Source: Gallaecimonas xiamenensis 3-C-1 (lineage in GTDB: Bacteria > Pseudomonadota > Gammaproteobacteria > Enterobacterales > Gallaecimonadaceae). Taken from it: 64,000 nucleotides of DNA. Positions 23,387 through 33,115 of the stretch are shown one piece after another. Where the stretch lies: positions 62,001 through 126,000 of the forward strand of contig NZ_AMRI01000003.1 of assembly GCF_000299915.1 (NCBI RefSeq). The letters are read 5' to 3'. The position numbers and the translations under genes were made by a program. Within the stretch, counting starts at the first letter, position 1, and the number at the start of each line of letters is the position of its first letter. The notes below the pieces were generated by a model, which was not told where the DNA came from, did no database searches, and saw only the letters and a program-made list of their open reading frames with translations.

Positions 23387-24403
23387 ATGTTAAATACCCT
23401 CATTATCGGTGGCGCCGGTTACACAGGCCAGGAACTGTGCAAGCTGGTCACCACCCATCCCCAGCTGAAGCTGACCCATGTCTTTGCTTCCGCCGGCTCC
23501 AAAAATGCCGGAGAGCCCCTGCCCCTGGGCATTACCGGGCAGATCCAGGACGGCCACCCCGATGCCATTATGGCCGCCGCCCATGATGCCCAGGTGATCC
23601 TGCTGGCCACCCCCCATGAAGCCTCTGCCGCACTGGTACCGCAACTGCGTGAGCACAGCGACGCCCTGATTGTCGATTTGTCCGGCGGTTTTCGCCTGGA
23701 AGCCGGCGCCTACCCCCAGTGGTATGGTTTCGAGCACCCCGCCAAGGAGCTGCTGGCCAAAGCCGTTTACGGCCTGGTGGGCTGGAACGATAAGGCCATC
23801 AAGGGCAGCAAGCTGATTGCCGCCCCCGGCTGCTATCCCACCGCCACCCTGCTGGCCCTCAAGCCGGTGATGGAAGCTGGCCTGCTGGCGGGCCTGCCTA
23901 TCGTCAACGCCGTCAGCGGTGTGTCCGGTGCCGGCAAGTCCAACAAGCCCCATACCCAGTTTTGCGAAGTGAGCCTGGCCCCTTACGGCGTCCTCGGCCA
24001 TCGCCACCAACCGGAAATCGCCCAGCACTTGGGCCATGATCTGGTGTTCACCCCCCATCTGGGCGCCTTTGACCGGGGCATTCTGGCCACTATCACAGTA
24101 CCGGTAAAAGCCGGCACTACCCAGGCCCAGGTCGACGCCCTTTACCAGCAATGCTATGGCCAGCACCCTTCGGTGCACCTGAGCGGCGATCTGCGCCGCC
24201 AAGCCCCGGCCATCAAGAACGTGGCCAACACCCCCTATGCCCAGATCGGCTGGGCGCTGGACGAGGCCCGCAACCTGCTGGTACTGGCCTCGGCCATCGA
24301 CAACCTGCTCAAGGGCGCTGCCAGCCAGGCCATTGAGTGCATAAATACTCACTTCGATTTCAAACTGCGGCCCCTGCCGGGCTACGGTTGGGAGGCCCTA
24401 TGA
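23387..24403 (+). CDS. argC: N-acetyl-gamma-glutamyl-phosphate reductase
   Basis: A 338-residue NADPH-dependent reductase, third step of arginine synthesis. The N-terminal dinucleotide fold starts LIIGGAGYTGQELCKLV. The catalytic Cys is in AAPGCYPTATLLAL (about residue 150), and the SGVSGAGKSNKPHTQFCEV segment and the His of HRHQPEIAQH follow, as in the family. First structural gene of argCBFGH(A); its stop overlaps the argB start (ATGA). Confidence 0.97.
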   Translation: MLNTLIIGGAGYTGQELCKLVTTHPQLKLTHVFASAGSKNAGEPLPLGITGQIQDGHPDAIMAAAHDAQVILLATPHEASAALVPQLREHSDALIVDLSGGFRLEAGAYPQWYGFEHPAKELLAKAVYGLVGWNDKAIKGSKLIAAPGCYPTATLLALKPVMEAGLLAGLPIVNAVSGVSGAGKSNKPHTQFCEVSLAPYGVLGHRHQPEIAQHLGHDLVFTPHLGAFDRGILATITVPVKAGTTQAQVDALYQQCYGQHPSVHLSGDLRRQAPAIKNVANTPYAQIGWALDEARNLLVLASAIDNLLKGAASQAIECINTHFDFKLRPLPGYGWEAL

Positions 24404-25146
24404 AACCCCTGGTGATCAAGATTGGCGGCGCCGCCCTGGACGCAGGCCCTGTGCTGGAAAAGCTGCTCAAGGCCCTGGCCGGCCAGGAACGCCCCCTGGT
24501 GCTGGTGCACGGCGGCGGTGACCGGGTCGACCAGGTGCTCAAGCAGGCCGGTATCGAACCCCGTAAACGCAACGGCAAGCGCATCACCTGCGAAGCCAGC
24601 CTGCCGCTGGTGGTAGGCACCTTGGCCGGGGAGATCAACAAGGGCCTGGTGGCCAAGCTCAGAGCCCTGGGCGGCGAACCCGTGGGCCTGGCCCTGGCCG
24701 ACGGCATCGCCTTTGCCGAACCGGCCGGTGACGACTGGGGCGCTGTTGGCGTGCTCACCGAAGGCTCCGACACCCTGCTGTCCTTGCTGCTGCAAGGGGG
24801 CTTTTTGCCGGTGGTCAGCTCCATTGCCGCCAGCAAGGAAGGGGAGCTTCTGAATATCAATGCCGACGAAGCGGCGGCCAAGGTGGCCGAGCTGCTGGAC
24901 GCTGAACTGGTGCTGCTGAGCGACGTGTCCGGGGTGTTGGACGGCAAGGGCCGGCTGTTGGCCTCCCTTACCGCCTCCGACATCCAGGCCCTCAAGGGCC
25001 AGGGGGTGATCACCGGTGGCATGGTGGTGAAAGTGGACGCCGCCCTCTTTGCCGCCGAAAAACTGGGCCGCGCCGTGCGCCTGGCCTCCTGGCGGGACCC
25101 CAAAGCCATAGACGACGCCCAACTCGGCACCCTGATCGCACCCTGA
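24400..25146 (+). CDS. argB: Acetylglutamate kinase
   Basis: The ATG at 24400 overlaps the argC stop by four bases and gives 248 residues starting MKPLVIKIGGAALD, the normal opening of the amino-acid-kinase fold; a longer in-frame extension into argC is not used. Further motifs are VLVHGGGDRVDQVL and, toward the end, SDVSGVLDG with GGMVVKVDAA. It phosphorylates N-acetylglutamate. There is no N-terminal helix of the arginine-inhibited hexameric type, so it is probably the E. coli-like dimer that is not feedback-inhibited. Confidence 0.96.
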   Translation: MKPLVIKIGGAALDAGPVLEKLLKALAGQERPLVLVHGGGDRVDQVLKQAGIEPRKRNGKRITCEASLPLVVGTLAGEINKGLVAKLRALGGEPVGLALADGIAFAEPAGDDWGAVGVLTEGSDTLLSLLLQGGFLPVVSSIAASKEGELLNINADEAAAKVAELLDAELVLLSDVSGVLDGKGRLLASLTASDIQALKGQGVITGGMVVKVDAALFAAEKLGRAVRLASWRDPKAIDDAQLGTLIAP

Positions 25147-25153
25147 GGACGAG

Positions 25154-26038
25154 ATGAAACATTTACTGACCGATTTTGACTGGACCGAGAGCGACCTCAA
25201 GGCGCTGTTGCAACAGGCTGCCACCGTTAAGGCCAAACCGGCCGACTACGCCCAGGCCCTGGCCGGCAAGTCCGTGGCGATGATTTTTGAAAAGCCGTCC
25301 CTGCGCACTCGGGTCACCTTCGAGTTGGGTGCCCAGCAACTGGGGGCCCTGGTGGTGTACCTGGACCAGAGCCATGGCGCCCTGGGTAAGCGTGAGCCGG
25401 TGCGGGATTTTGCCGAGAACCTGTCCTGCTGGGTGGACTGCATCGTTGCCCGCACCTTTACCCAGGCCACCATAGATGAGCTGGCCGACAAGGGCTCGGT
25501 GCCGGTGATCAATGCCCTGTCCGACCGCTACCACCCCTGCCAGGGGCTGGCGGACATGCTGAGCCTCTACGAGGTGTTCGGCAGGTTCGAGGGGGTCAAA
25601 CTGGCCTACGTGGGGGACGGTAATAATGTCACCCACTCGCTGATGATACTGTCCAAATTGCTGGGGGTAGAGATGGTGATCGTCACCCCCAAGGGCTGTG
25701 AGCCGGCCGCCGACATCCTGGAGGCCACCGGCTTCCCGGTGACCGACGATCTGGCTGCCCTCGAAGGGGTGGACGCCATTTACACCGATACTTGGATCTC
25801 CATGGGTGACGATAAGGACCCGGAAACGGTGCTCAAGACCTTCCTGCCCTACCAGATCAATGCCGAGCTGATGAAAAAGACCGGCGCCAAGGCCTTTATG
25901 CACTGCCTGCCTGCCTACCGCGGCAAGGAAGTGACGGCCGAGGTCCTGGAAGGTCCGCAATCCATAGTGCTGCGCCAGGCCGAGAACCGCCTGCACGTTC
26001 AAAAAGCCGTTTATCTGAAGCTTCTTAAAGAGGATTAA
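25154..26038 (+). CDS. argF: Ornithine carbamoyltransferase
   Basis: A 294-residue transcarbamylase, shorter than the 334-residue E. coli enzyme but typical of the short branch. The carbamoyl-phosphate loop is [12 protein letters not shown]. The HPCQGLADM motif and [11 protein letters not shown] (ornithine side) are present, as is the C-terminal [11 protein letters not shown] with the ornithine-binding Cys. The presence of ornithine motifs rather than the acetylornithine variant, together with argE, fits the classical route. Only seven bases separate it from argB and five from argG. Confidence 0.95.
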   Translation: MKHLLTDFDWTESDLKALLQQAATVKAKPADYAQALAGKSVAMIFEKPSLRTRVTFELGAQQLGALVVYLDQSHGALGKREPVRDFAENLSCWVDCIVARTFTQATIDELADKGSVPVINALSDRYHPCQGLADMLSLYEVFGRFEGVKLAYVGDGNNVTHSLMILSKLLGVEMVIVTPKGCEPAADILEATGFPVTDDLAALEGVDAIYTDTWISMGDDKDPETVLKTFLPYQINAELMKKTGAKAFMHCLPAYRGKEVTAEVLEGPQSIVLRQAENRLHVQKAVYLKLLKED

Positions 26039-26043
26039 TCGCA

Positions 26044-27249
26044 ATGTCTGTATCCAAAGTGGTTTTGGCCTATTCAGGCGGTCTGGACACCTCGGCCATA
26101 GTGCCGTGGCTCAAAGAAAACTATGACTGCGAAGTGGTAGCCTTCGTGGCCGACGTCGGCCAGGGTGCCGAGGAGCTGGAAGGGGTGGAAGCCAAGGCCC
26201 TGGCCTCCGGCGCCTCCGAGTGCCATATCGTCGACCTTAAAGAAGAGCTGGCCAACGAATACATCTGGCCCATGCTCCAGGCCGAGTCGGTCTATGAAGA
26301 CGACTACCTGCTGGGCACCTCGGTGGCCCGCCCGGTGATCGCCAAGGCCCAGGTGATGGTGGCCCGCAAGGTTGGCGCCGACGCCCTGGCCCACGGCTGC
26401 ACCGGCAAAGGCAACGATCAGGTCCGTTTCGAGTCCTGCTTTGCCGCCCTGGCCCCGGACCTGAAAGTGATAGCCCCCTGGCGCGAATGGACCATGCGCA
26501 GCCGTGAAGAGCTGCTCAACTACCTGTCCGAGCGCAACATTCCCTGTAGCGCCAGCCTGACCAAGATCTACAGCCGCGACGCTAACCTCTGGCACATCTC
26601 CACCGAAGGTGGCGAGCTGGAAGACACCTGGACCCCGGCCGGCGTCAATTGCTGGGCCTGGACCGTCGATCCCAAAGAAGCCCCCAACGAAGCCGAAGTG
26701 CTGGATATCGACTTTGAAGCCGGCGTGCCGGTGGCCCTGAACGGCGAAGTGCTGAGCGGTGCCAACCTCATCGAGCGCCTGAACGGCGTGGCGGCCGCCC
26801 ACGGTGTCGGCCGGGTCGACATCGTCGAGAACCGCCTGGTGGGCATGAAGTCCCGTGGCTGCTACGAAACCCCGGCCGGTACCGTGCTGCTGGCCGCCCA
26901 CCAGGCCCTGTCACACCTGGTGCTGGACAAGGTCTGCTCGCAGCACCTGAAATTCCTGGGCCTGCAATTTGCCCAGCTGCTCTATGACGGCCGCTGGTTT
27001 ACCCCCCTGCGCGAAGCCATCGTCGCCGGGGTACAGAGCCTCAACAAGGAACTGACCGGCCAGGTGCGGGTTGAACTCTACAAGGGCCGCGCCACCGTGC
27101 TGGGCAGCCAGTCGCCCCACAGCCTGTTCTCCGAGGCCTTCGCCACCTTCGGTGCCGACGAGGTATACAACCAGAAGGATGCCGCCGGCTTTATCCGTCT
27201 TTACAGCCTGCCAGCGCGGATCAAAGCGCTGAAGAACGAGGGTAAATAA
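26044..27249 (+). CDS. argG: Argininosuccinate synthase
   Basis: A 401-residue ATP-dependent ligase joining citrulline and aspartate. The N-terminal PP-loop is [16 protein letters not shown]; the [14 protein letters not shown] motif and [18 protein letters not shown] follow in the usual order. Length and layout match the common bacterial type. It lies between argF and argH with minimal spacing, so the cluster is one operon. Confidence 0.97.
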   Translation: MSVSKVVLAYSGGLDTSAIVPWLKENYDCEVVAFVADVGQGAEELEGVEAKALASGASECHIVDLKEELANEYIWPMLQAESVYEDDYLLGTSVARPVIAKAQVMVARKVGADALAHGCTGKGNDQVRFESCFAALAPDLKVIAPWREWTMRSREELLNYLSERNIPCSASLTKIYSRDANLWHISTEGGELEDTWTPAGVNCWAWTVDPKEAPNEAEVLDIDFEAGVPVALNGEVLSGANLIERLNGVAAAHGVGRVDIVENRLVGMKSRGCYETPAGTVLLAAHQALSHLVLDKVCSQHLKFLGLQFAQLLYDGRWFTPLREAIVAGVQSLNKELTGQVRVELYKGRATVLGSQSPHSLFSEAFATFGADEVYNQKDAAGFIRLYSLPARIKALKNEGK

Positions 27250-27250
27250 C

Positions 27251-29080
27251 ATGGCAGCGCTCTGGGGAGGTCGTTTTGAGCAAGGTGCCAGCGAGGCCTT
27301 TGCGCGGTTCAATGCCTCTTTGCCGGTTGACTGGCGATTCTGGGCCGAGGATATCCAAGGCTCCCAGGCCTGGGCGGGTGCCCTGGCCGACGTGGGTGTA
27401 CTGACCCAGAGCGAAGCCGAGGACCTCAAAGGCGCCCTTGGCAAACTGGCCAGCCAGCTGGCCGCCGATCCCAGCCCGCTGCATTCGAGCAGCGAAGAGG
27501 ACATCCACAGTTTTGTGGAAGCCTGGCTGATTGGCGAAGTAGGGGACCTTGGCAAGAAGCTGCACACCGGCCGTTCCCGCAACGACCAGGTGGCCACCGA
27601 TTTTCGCCTCTGGTGCCGAAAGACGGCGCGCCAGCTGCTGGCCGAGATCTACCAGACTCTGGAGATCATGGCGGTGCTGGCCACCCGGGAAACCGGCACC
27701 CTGATGCCCGGTTACACCCACCTGCAGCGGGCCCAGCCGGTGACCTTCGGGCACTGGGTGATGGCCTATGCCGAGATGCTGGAGCGGGACGCCGAGCGTC
27801 TGGAAGACGCCATCAAGAGGGTCAACGTCTGCCCCCTGGGCTGCGGCGCCCTGGCCGGTACCGCCTACGCCATTGACCGGGAAAAGCTGGCCAAGGAACT
27901 GGGTTTTGAGCGGGCCACCCGCAACAGCCTGGATGCCATCTCCGACCGGGATTTCGTGCTGGAACTGCTGCAGGTGGCCTCCACCTCCGGTCTGCATCTG
28001 TCACGGCTGGCCGAAGACCTTATTTTCTTCGGCACCGGCGAGGCGGGCTTCGTGAAGTTCTCCGACACCGTCAGTTCCGGCTCTTCCCTGATGCCTCAGA
28101 AGAAGAACCCCGACGCCCTGGAGCTGATCCGCGGCAAGAGCGGCCGTATCTTTGGCGCTATGGCCGGTTTTGCCATGACCGTCAAAGCCCTGCCTCTGTC
28201 CTATAACAAGGACCTGCAGGAAGACAAGAACGGCCTCTTCGACGCCCTGGACACCTGGAGCGATTGCCTGCTGCTTACCCGGGAAGTGCTGGCCACCATC
28301 GAAGTGAACAAGGAAGCCTGCGCCAAGGCGGCGGCCGGCGGCTATTCCAATGCCACCGAACTGGCCGACTACCTGGTGGCTAAGGGCATTCCCTTCCGTG
28401 AGGCCCACCACATGGTGGGGGTGCTGGTACGTATCGCCATAGAGCAGCAACTGCCCCTGGAAGCCCTGACCCTGGCCGAGATGCAGCAGGTGTCCGAGCT
28501 GATTGGCGACGATGTCTATCCAGCTCTGGACCTGATGGCGGCCCTGGAAAAACGCTGTGCCCAGGGTGGCGTGTCCCTGGTGCGCCAGCAGGAAGCCCTC
28601 AAGGCCTTCCATGGCCGCCTGGCGGCCAAGGCGGTGCGCCGGGCCAACCTCGAAGACGTGGATGCCATAGTGCAGCTGATTGGCCACTGGGCCGGCGAAG
28701 GTGAAAACCTGCCCCGTTCCCGGGAGGACATCATCCACTCCATTCAGGACTTTGTGGTGGCCGAAGTGGACGGCAAGGTGGCCGGCTGTGCCAGCCTCTA
28801 TATCTACTCCACCGGCCTGGCGGAGATCCGCTCCTTGGGCCTGAACGAGACCGCCCACGGTAAAGGCCTGGGCCAGGCCATGGTGCAGACCCTGATGGAC
28901 GAAGCCCGGGCCCTCAAGCTCAGGCGCGTCATAGTGCTGACCCGGGTGGCGGGGTTCTTCGACAAGCAGGGCTTTAAGGTGATCTTCAAAGACACCCTGC
29001 CCGAGAAGGTAATGAAGGACTGCAAGCTCTGCCCGCGCCAGGACAACTGCGACGAAATCGCCATGGAGCACCGGCTCTGA
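27251..29080 (+). CDS. argHA: Argininosuccinate lyase fused to an N-acetylglutamate synthase-type GNAT domain
   Basis: The first 460 residues are argininosuccinate lyase: [17 protein letters not shown], the catalytic loop [16 protein letters not shown] and the C-terminal helical part. Residues from about 465 to the end form a GNAT acetyltransferase ([16 protein letters not shown], then [17 protein letters not shown], the acetyl-CoA loop) closing with [13 protein letters not shown], a Cys-rich tail as in short S-NAGS. This ArgH(A) fusion is known from Moritella, Vibrio and relatives, and supplies the first step of the acetylated pathway. It starts one base after argG. No separate argA is in the window. 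Confidence 0.95.
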   Translation: MAALWGGRFEQGASEAFARFNASLPVDWRFWAEDIQGSQAWAGALADVGVLTQSEAEDLKGALGKLASQLAADPSPLHSSSEEDIHSFVEAWLIGEVGDLGKKLHTGRSRNDQVATDFRLWCRKTARQLLAEIYQTLEIMAVLATRETGTLMPGYTHLQRAQPVTFGHWVMAYAEMLERDAERLEDAIKRVNVCPLGCGALAGTAYAIDREKLAKELGFERATRNSLDAISDRDFVLELLQVASTSGLHLSRLAEDLIFFGTGEAGFVKFSDTVSSGSSLMPQKKNPDALELIRGKSGRIFGAMAGFAMTVKALPLSYNKDLQEDKNGLFDALDTWSDCLLLTREVLATIEVNKEACAKAAAGGYSNATELADYLVAKGIPFREAHHMVGVLVRIAIEQQLPLEALTLAEMQQVSELIGDDVYPALDLMAALEKRCAQGGVSLVRQQEALKAFHGRLAAKAVRRANLEDVDAIVQLIGHWAGEGENLPRSREDIIHSIQDFVVAEVDGKVAGCASLYIYSTGLAEIRSLGLNETAHGKGLGQAMVQTLMDEARALKLRRVIVLTRVAGFFDKQGFKVIFKDTLPEKVMKDCKLCPRQDNCDEIAMEHRL

Positions 29081-29086
29081 ATTGCT

Positions 29087-29113
29087 AAAAACCCCGCCTC
29101 GGCGGGGTTTTTT
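29087..29113 (+). terminator. Intrinsic terminator of the arg operon
   Basis: CCCCGC pairs with GCGGGG around a CTCG loop, with a run of seven T residues on the plus strand and A residues upstream, so it can also serve the minus-strand kinase gene ending at 29113. Confidence 0.9.
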
Positions 29114-30300
29114 TATGGAACAGGAAAGCGCAGGCTGATGCGAGCCCCGCCCAGGGGGGAGTCTCCCAGCAACAGTTCACCACCATGCAAGTGCATGATG
29201 CGGGCGCACATGGCCAGCCCCAGGCCCAGGCGGGGGGACTCGTCCTGGCTGCGGGCGCTGTCGCCCCGGTAAAAAAGCTGGGTGGCTCTGGCCTTGTCTT
29301 CTTCACTTAGCCCTGGGCCATCGTCTTCTACGAATAGGCAACCTTGGCTCCAACCCAGGCGGATCTGGTTACTGGCATAGCGCTTGGCGTTTTCCAGCAG
29401 GTTCTGCAGGCAACGGGTCAACAGATGTGGGTCGGCCAGCAGTGTCTGGGGTAGGGGTTCGATAAAGGACAGAGGGGTCGTTCCCACCACTTTTGCCAGG
29501 AAGGGGCGCAGGGTTATGGCTTCTTTGCTGATGCTGTCCACTGTCTCCAGTTCGTGAAACTGGCTCCAGTGATTGATGATCTGTTCCAGGTAGTCCAGTT
29601 CTTCCTTGATGCTCTGGTCGTAGGGGCCCTTGCCGTTCATGGCCAGGGCGAAGCGCAGCCTGGCCAGGGGCGTGCGCAGGTCGTGGCTGACGGCGCGGGT
29701 CATCAGCGCCTGGTCGGCCAGCAGGCTCTCGATACGCTGGGCCATCAGGTTGAAGCTTTGGGCCAGGTCGGCCAGGTAGTCGCCCCGGCGAACGGTCAGG
29801 CGCCGCTGCCAATAGCCCTTGCCGACGGCCTGGGCGGCTTGCTTGAGGGCGCGTAGCTCGCGGGCCAGGGGCCAGAGCCACAGCAACACCAAGAGTCCCA
29901 GCAGGATGAAGAAAAGCGCCGCGAAGCCGTAGCTGTTGTCGTCCGGCCTTTGTTCGAAGGGGCCTAGCAACAGGTAACTGCCGTCGATGGGGGCCAGCAG
30001 AAAATCCTGATTGCCTTGGGTCAGGGGCAGGATCTGGCCCTCCTTCAAGGGGGCGGCCAGGCTCAGATCCGCCTGGGCTATCAGCTGGGCCTTGATGTCA
30101 TGGCTGTCCAGATAGGGCTGCCATTGTTCCGGGGGGCGCTGTTGCAGCTCACCGGCCAGCAGCTGCACCAACTGGCGTTGGCTGGCGGTGGCGTCGGCGG
30201 CCTTGGTGTTGAAATGCTGCCAAAGCTGGTCCAGGCCGTAACCCAGCAGCAGCAATGACAGTAACAGCAGGCCGTAAAGGCTTAAAAAGAGGCGTTTCAT
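29113..30300 (-). CDS. Sensor histidine kinase, RstB-like
   Basis: A 395-residue membrane kinase. There is a first transmembrane helix at 5-22, a periplasmic domain of about 100 residues, and a second helix near 128-148. A HAMP-type linker (ALKQAAQAVGKGYWQRRLTV) follows, then a HisKA domain with AVSHDLRTPLARLRF (phospho-His near 205). The HATPase domain has the N-box NLLENAKRYASNQ, the DDGPGLS G1 box and GLGLAMCARIM. The regulator gene overlaps its start by four bases upstream. The order kinase-regulator-DUF3019-MipA, all on the minus strand, suggests envelope sensing. Confidence 0.92.
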   Translation of the reverse strand: MKRLFLSLYGLLLLSLLLLGYGLDQLWQHFNTKAADATASQRQLVQLLAGELQQRPPEQWQPYLDSHDIKAQLIAQADLSLAAPLKEGQILPLTQGNQDFLLAPIDGSYLLLGPFEQRPDDNSYGFAALFFILLGLLVLLWLWPLARELRALKQAAQAVGKGYWQRRLTVRRGDYLADLAQSFNLMAQRIESLLADQALMTRAVSHDLRTPLARLRFALAMNGKGPYDQSIKEELDYLEQIINHWSQFHELETVDSISKEAITLRPFLAKVVGTTPLSFIEPLPQTLLADPHLLTRCLQNLLENAKRYASNQIRLGWSQGCLFVEDDGPGLSEEDKARATQLFYRGDSARSQDESPRLGLGLAMCARIMHLHGGELLLGDSPLGGARISLRFPVP

Positions 30301-31016
30301 AACCAGGAGTCGGGTGCGAACAGGTAGCCGTGTCCCCAGATGGTCTTGATGCGGGTCGGTACGTCACTGTCGTCCCCGAGCTTCTTGCGCAACCGCGATA
30401 CCCGCTGGTCCAGCTTGCGGTCTGTACCGTCATAGGCAAAACCCAACAAGGTCTGGTAGAGGTAGTCACGGCTCAATACCTTGCCGGCCTGGGTTGCCAG
30501 GGTCCAAAGCAGGGCGAACTCGTTGCTGGTGAGGTTCACTTCCAGCTCTTGCAGCTGCACGGTGCGGGTGTCGCCGTTGATCACCAGTTGCCCGAAGTGC
30601 AGCTTGGATGGTTTGGCGGTGAGCTGTTGCTGGCGACGCAACAGGTTGTCGATGCGGGCCTTGAGCAGTTCTGGCTCCACCGGCTTTACCACATAGTCAG
30701 CGGCGCCCAGGTTGAGTCCTTGGATCTGGTCGCGGCTGTTACCGAGGGCCGAGAGGATCAGCACAGGGCCCTGGTAATGCTCCCCCAACTGGCGACAAAG
30801 GGTGAAACCGTCGGTGTCCGGCAGCATCAAGTCCAAGATGATGAGATCCGGCTGCAGTTCTTGGGCCAGGACCAGAACCCGGCTGCCGTGGGACTCCCAA
30901 TGCACGAAGTAGCCCTGCTCGGTGAGGTACAGCTGGATCAGCCTGGCCAGCCTTCTGTCGTCTTCAACCAGCAGTAGCCTGGCCTTGGTATTGGTGAGGT
31001 TCAATGGATGCTCCAT
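30297..31016 (-). CDS. OmpR/RstA-type response regulator
   Basis: A 239-residue regulator. The receiver domain starts LLLVEDDRRLARLIQ, the phospho-Asp is in LIILDLMLPDTDG, and the Lys is in DYVVKPVEP. The C-terminal winged helix carries LTSNEFALLWTLATQAGKVLSRDYLYQ and RKLDQRVSRLRKKLGDD, the OmpR/PhoB class. It overlaps the kinase by four bases and the DUF3019 gene by 16 bases. Likely targets are the adjacent DUF3019 and MipA genes, by analogy with similar arrangements in Shewanella. Confidence 0.93.
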   Translation of the reverse strand: MEHPLNLTNTKARLLLVEDDRRLARLIQLYLTEQGYFVHWESHGSRVLVLAQELQPDLIILDLMLPDTDGFTLCRQLGEHYQGPVLILSALGNSRDQIQGLNLGAADYVVKPVEPELLKARIDNLLRRQQQLTAKPSKLHFGQLVINGDTRTVQLQELEVNLTSNEFALLWTLATQAGKVLSRDYLYQTLLGFAYDGTDRKLDQRVSRLRKKLGDDSDVPTRIKTIWGHGYLFAPDSWL

Positions 31017-31360
31017 GGCATACGGTTGCGGCGTTTAACGGGTTGGGTGAAGAGGACCTGCCAGCTGCTCTGCCACAGGGGCTGGCCCTGGTCGTCCACC
31101 AGCCTCAATTGCAGGGGGGCGCTGGCTTCCAGGGTGCCTTGCCAGAGTCCTTGGCGTTGCTTTTCCCAACATTGCAGCGTTGTTTCGCCCAGGTAGAGGC
31201 AGAGGTTGCTCTGTTGCGGCAGCTGCCAGCTTAGCCTTACCTGGGTGCGGCAGCTGCTGGCGCCGGGTGCCGCCACGCACCAATGGGGACTCAGTGTCAC
31301 CTGGGTGGAAGGCGGCACGCTGGTGTTGCCAAGCAGGAAAAGGAAACTGAGCCACTTCAT
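31001..31360 (-). CDS. DUF3019 family exported protein
   Basis: A 119-residue protein with a short hydrophobic N-terminus (MKWLSFLFLLGNTS). The mature domain has the DUF3019 pattern: LSPHWCVA, CRTQVRLSW, LCLYLG and LQCWEK, with four cysteines expected to form two disulfides in a small beta-sandwich. It ends in a basic tail that overlaps the regulator start by 16 bases. DUF3019 genes commonly accompany a two-component pair; function is unknown. Confidence 0.82.
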   Translation of the reverse strand: MKWLSFLFLLGNTSVPPSTQVTLSPHWCVAAPGASSCRTQVRLSWQLPQQSNLCLYLGETTLQCWEKQRQGLWQGTLEASAPLQLRLVDDQGQPLWQSSWQVLFTQPVKRRNRMPWSIH

Positions 31361-31365
31361 GGTTG

Positions 31366-32205
31366 CTAAAAGGTCACGGCTATCCCGATAAAGCTGTCCA
31401 GGACAGTCCTGTCGTTGACCAGCGGGCTATTGGCAATGCCGCTGCCAAGACGGCGACCATGCAGATTGACCAGCAGGCCCCAATTGTCACCCAGAGGATA
31501 GAGCCATTGGCCGGCCAGTACCCAGTCCACGGCGCTCCTGCCCTGGTAGCCTTTGAGCCAGACAACCTGGCTCTCGGTTCCATAGTAGTAGTCCACCAGC
31601 TCGGCGCTTTTCCAATCGGCGCCAAGACTCAGCTGCCATTGGCCATGGAAAGTGAAAGCCTTGCCCAGGCGCAGGCTGGCAAAGGCCCCATCGTGGCGGC
31701 CAAGCATGTCGTTTAGCAGCCTTAGCCTCAGGAAACCCCAGTCGCCGTAATGGCTGTAGGCCAGGCCGCCAAGCCAGGTCCAGCCGGGATTGTGGTCCAT
31801 ATAGAGCGGTTCATCGGCAGGGGTAAAGGGGCAGGCGGTGCAGTCGACGGCGGTACGGACCGGTGGGGTTACGCCTATCCTGTCCCAGGAGCCGAAATAA
31901 AGGGCGTCTTCGGATACGCCGGTGCTGAGGTAAAGCTGGTTGTCACCGTCGTCATAGAGGGTAAAGGCCAGATCGCCGTTGTCGAAATAGCCCCAGTCAC
32001 CGTAGTAAGCAAGCTGTGGCACCAGGAAATAGCGGATATCCCCTTTGTCCGCCAGGGGGTTGTCTAGGTGGCCAACACCCAGGGCTATACCCAGCTCCCA
32101 TTGGTTGGCAGGCAGGGTATCGAGATCCTGGGCCTTGAGGGGGCAGGACAGCAGCAGTAACAGGCAGAGTAGACGTATGGGCACGGCCAAAAACGACAGA
32201 GGCAC
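31366..32205 (-). CDS. MipA/OmpV family outer-membrane protein
   Basis: A 279-residue protein with signal peptide ending ...LLLLSCPLKA before QD. The mature sequence shows the MipA/OmpV beta-barrel pattern: WELGIALGVGHLDNPL at the start, alternating short amphipathic strands (YFLVPQLAYYGDWGYFDNGDLAFTLYD), and the terminal phenylalanine expected for barrel insertion (IGIAVTF). MipA proteins act as scaffolds for murein enzymes in E. coli, but many members are of unknown role. Its stop is five bases before the DUF3019 start, which places it as the first gene of the DUF3019-regulator-kinase operon. Confidence 0.9.
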   Translation of the reverse strand: MPLSFLAVPIRLLCLLLLLSCPLKAQDLDTLPANQWELGIALGVGHLDNPLADKGDIRYFLVPQLAYYGDWGYFDNGDLAFTLYDDGDNQLYLSTGVSEDALYFGSWDRIGVTPPVRTAVDCTACPFTPADEPLYMDHNPGWTWLGGLAYSHYGDWGFLRLRLLNDMLGRHDGAFASLRLGKAFTFHGQWQLSLGADWKSAELVDYYYGTESQVVWLKGYQGRSAVDWVLAGQWLYPLGDNWGLLVNLHGRRLGSGIANSPLVNDRTVLDSFIGIAVTF

Positions 32206-32295
32206 AATGGTTACGGGAGTGTAAACATTGTGCCTTGTGGCGTCGCCCTATGCAGACAAATTGCGACAATTGTTGCCTTGGATGCGGCTAAAGGC

Positions 32296-32772
32296 TCACT
32301 CTTCTTCGAACATCTGGGACTGCAGGTAGTTCTGCAGGCCTACCTGACCGATGAGCTGCAACTGGGTTTCCAGCCAGTCGATATGCTCTTCTTCTGAATC
32401 AAGGATCTGCTTGAGGATGTCGCGGCTGATGTAGTCCCGTACCTTTTCGCAGTATTCGATACCGTCACGGAGGTCCGGTACCCCTCTGAGTTCCAGGTCC
32501 AGATCACACTGCAGGGCTTCGGGTACGTCCTCGCCTATGGCCAGTTTGCCGAGATCTTGCAGGTTGGGCAGGCCGTCGAGGAAAAGAATACGCTCGATCA
32601 GCAGATCGGCATGTTTCATCTCGTCGATAGACTCGTGGTACTCGTGATCAGCCAGGCGCTCGAGCCCCCAGTTCTTGAACATGCGGGCATGAAGGAAATA
32701 CTGATTGATCGCCACCAGCTCGTTGGCCAGCACTTGATTCAGCAGCTGGATGACTTTCTTGTCCCCTTTCAT
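32296..32772 (-). CDS. bfr: Bacterioferritin
   Basis: A 158-residue iron-storage protein. Ferroxidase ligands are visible in NELVAINQY (Glu18) and [13 protein letters not shown] (Glu51 and His54); Met52 is the heme-binding residue, as in E. coli Bfr. The [16 protein letters not shown] segment carries the other ligands. It assembles into 24-mers storing iron. The ferredoxin gene bfd lies 54 bases upstream on the same strand; a joint transcript is probable. Confidence 0.96.
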   Translation of the reverse strand: MKGDKKVIQLLNQVLANELVAINQYFLHARMFKNWGLERLADHEYHESIDEMKHADLLIERILFLDGLPNLQDLGKLAIGEDVPEALQCDLDLELRGVPDLRDGIEYCEKVRDYISRDILKQILDSEEEHIDWLETQLQLIGQVGLQNYLQSQMFEEE

Positions 32773-32826
32773 GACAGGCTCCTATTCGCTTTGAATAGTA
32801 AAGGATGGATCGGGGAAAAATCCTTG

Positions 32827-33045
32827 TCAAACAGCCATTTGAGTAATGAGAAGCGTTTGCTTTGGTAGGGTGCTGCGATGGGTGGGGGCGGCCTCGTTCA
32901 AGATGGCCTTGGCTTGGCGGGCGCACTTACCGCATTGGCTGGCCACACCCAGTTCACAGCGTAGTTGGGCCAGGCTGCTGCAGCCTGATGCGGCTGCTTT
33001 GCGAATTGCCTTGTCGGTTACTGCGTGGCAGAGGCAAACGTACAT
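32827..33045 (-). CDS. bfd: Bacterioferritin-associated ferredoxin
   Basis: A 72-residue protein with the [2Fe-2S] pattern of the BFD family: MYVCLCHAVTDKAI gives two cysteines, and SQCGKCARQ gives the other two. Bfd reduces the ferric core of Bfr for iron release. The C-terminus is somewhat longer than in E. coli. It precedes bfr. I looked for a Fur box upstream and found only a weak AT-rich candidate. Confidence 0.95.
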   Translation of the reverse strand: MYVCLCHAVTDKAIRKAAASGCSSLAQLRCELGVASQCGKCARQAKAILNEAAPTHRSTLPKQTLLITQMAV

Positions 33046-33115
33046 AAATCCGGCCCTTACTGATGACAGGACCGGATTATAAATGCGAACCGTTATTATT
33101 TCAATGATCGGGAGA

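Noticed and set aside
26074-26901. 275-codon minus-strand frame within argG
   Set aside because: It lies wholly inside argG, has no ribosome site, and its product is a Gly/His/Gln-rich shadow translation.
33046-33115. Fur box upstream of bfd
   Set aside because: The AT-rich sequence around 33078-33106 matches the Fur consensus only weakly on either strand.
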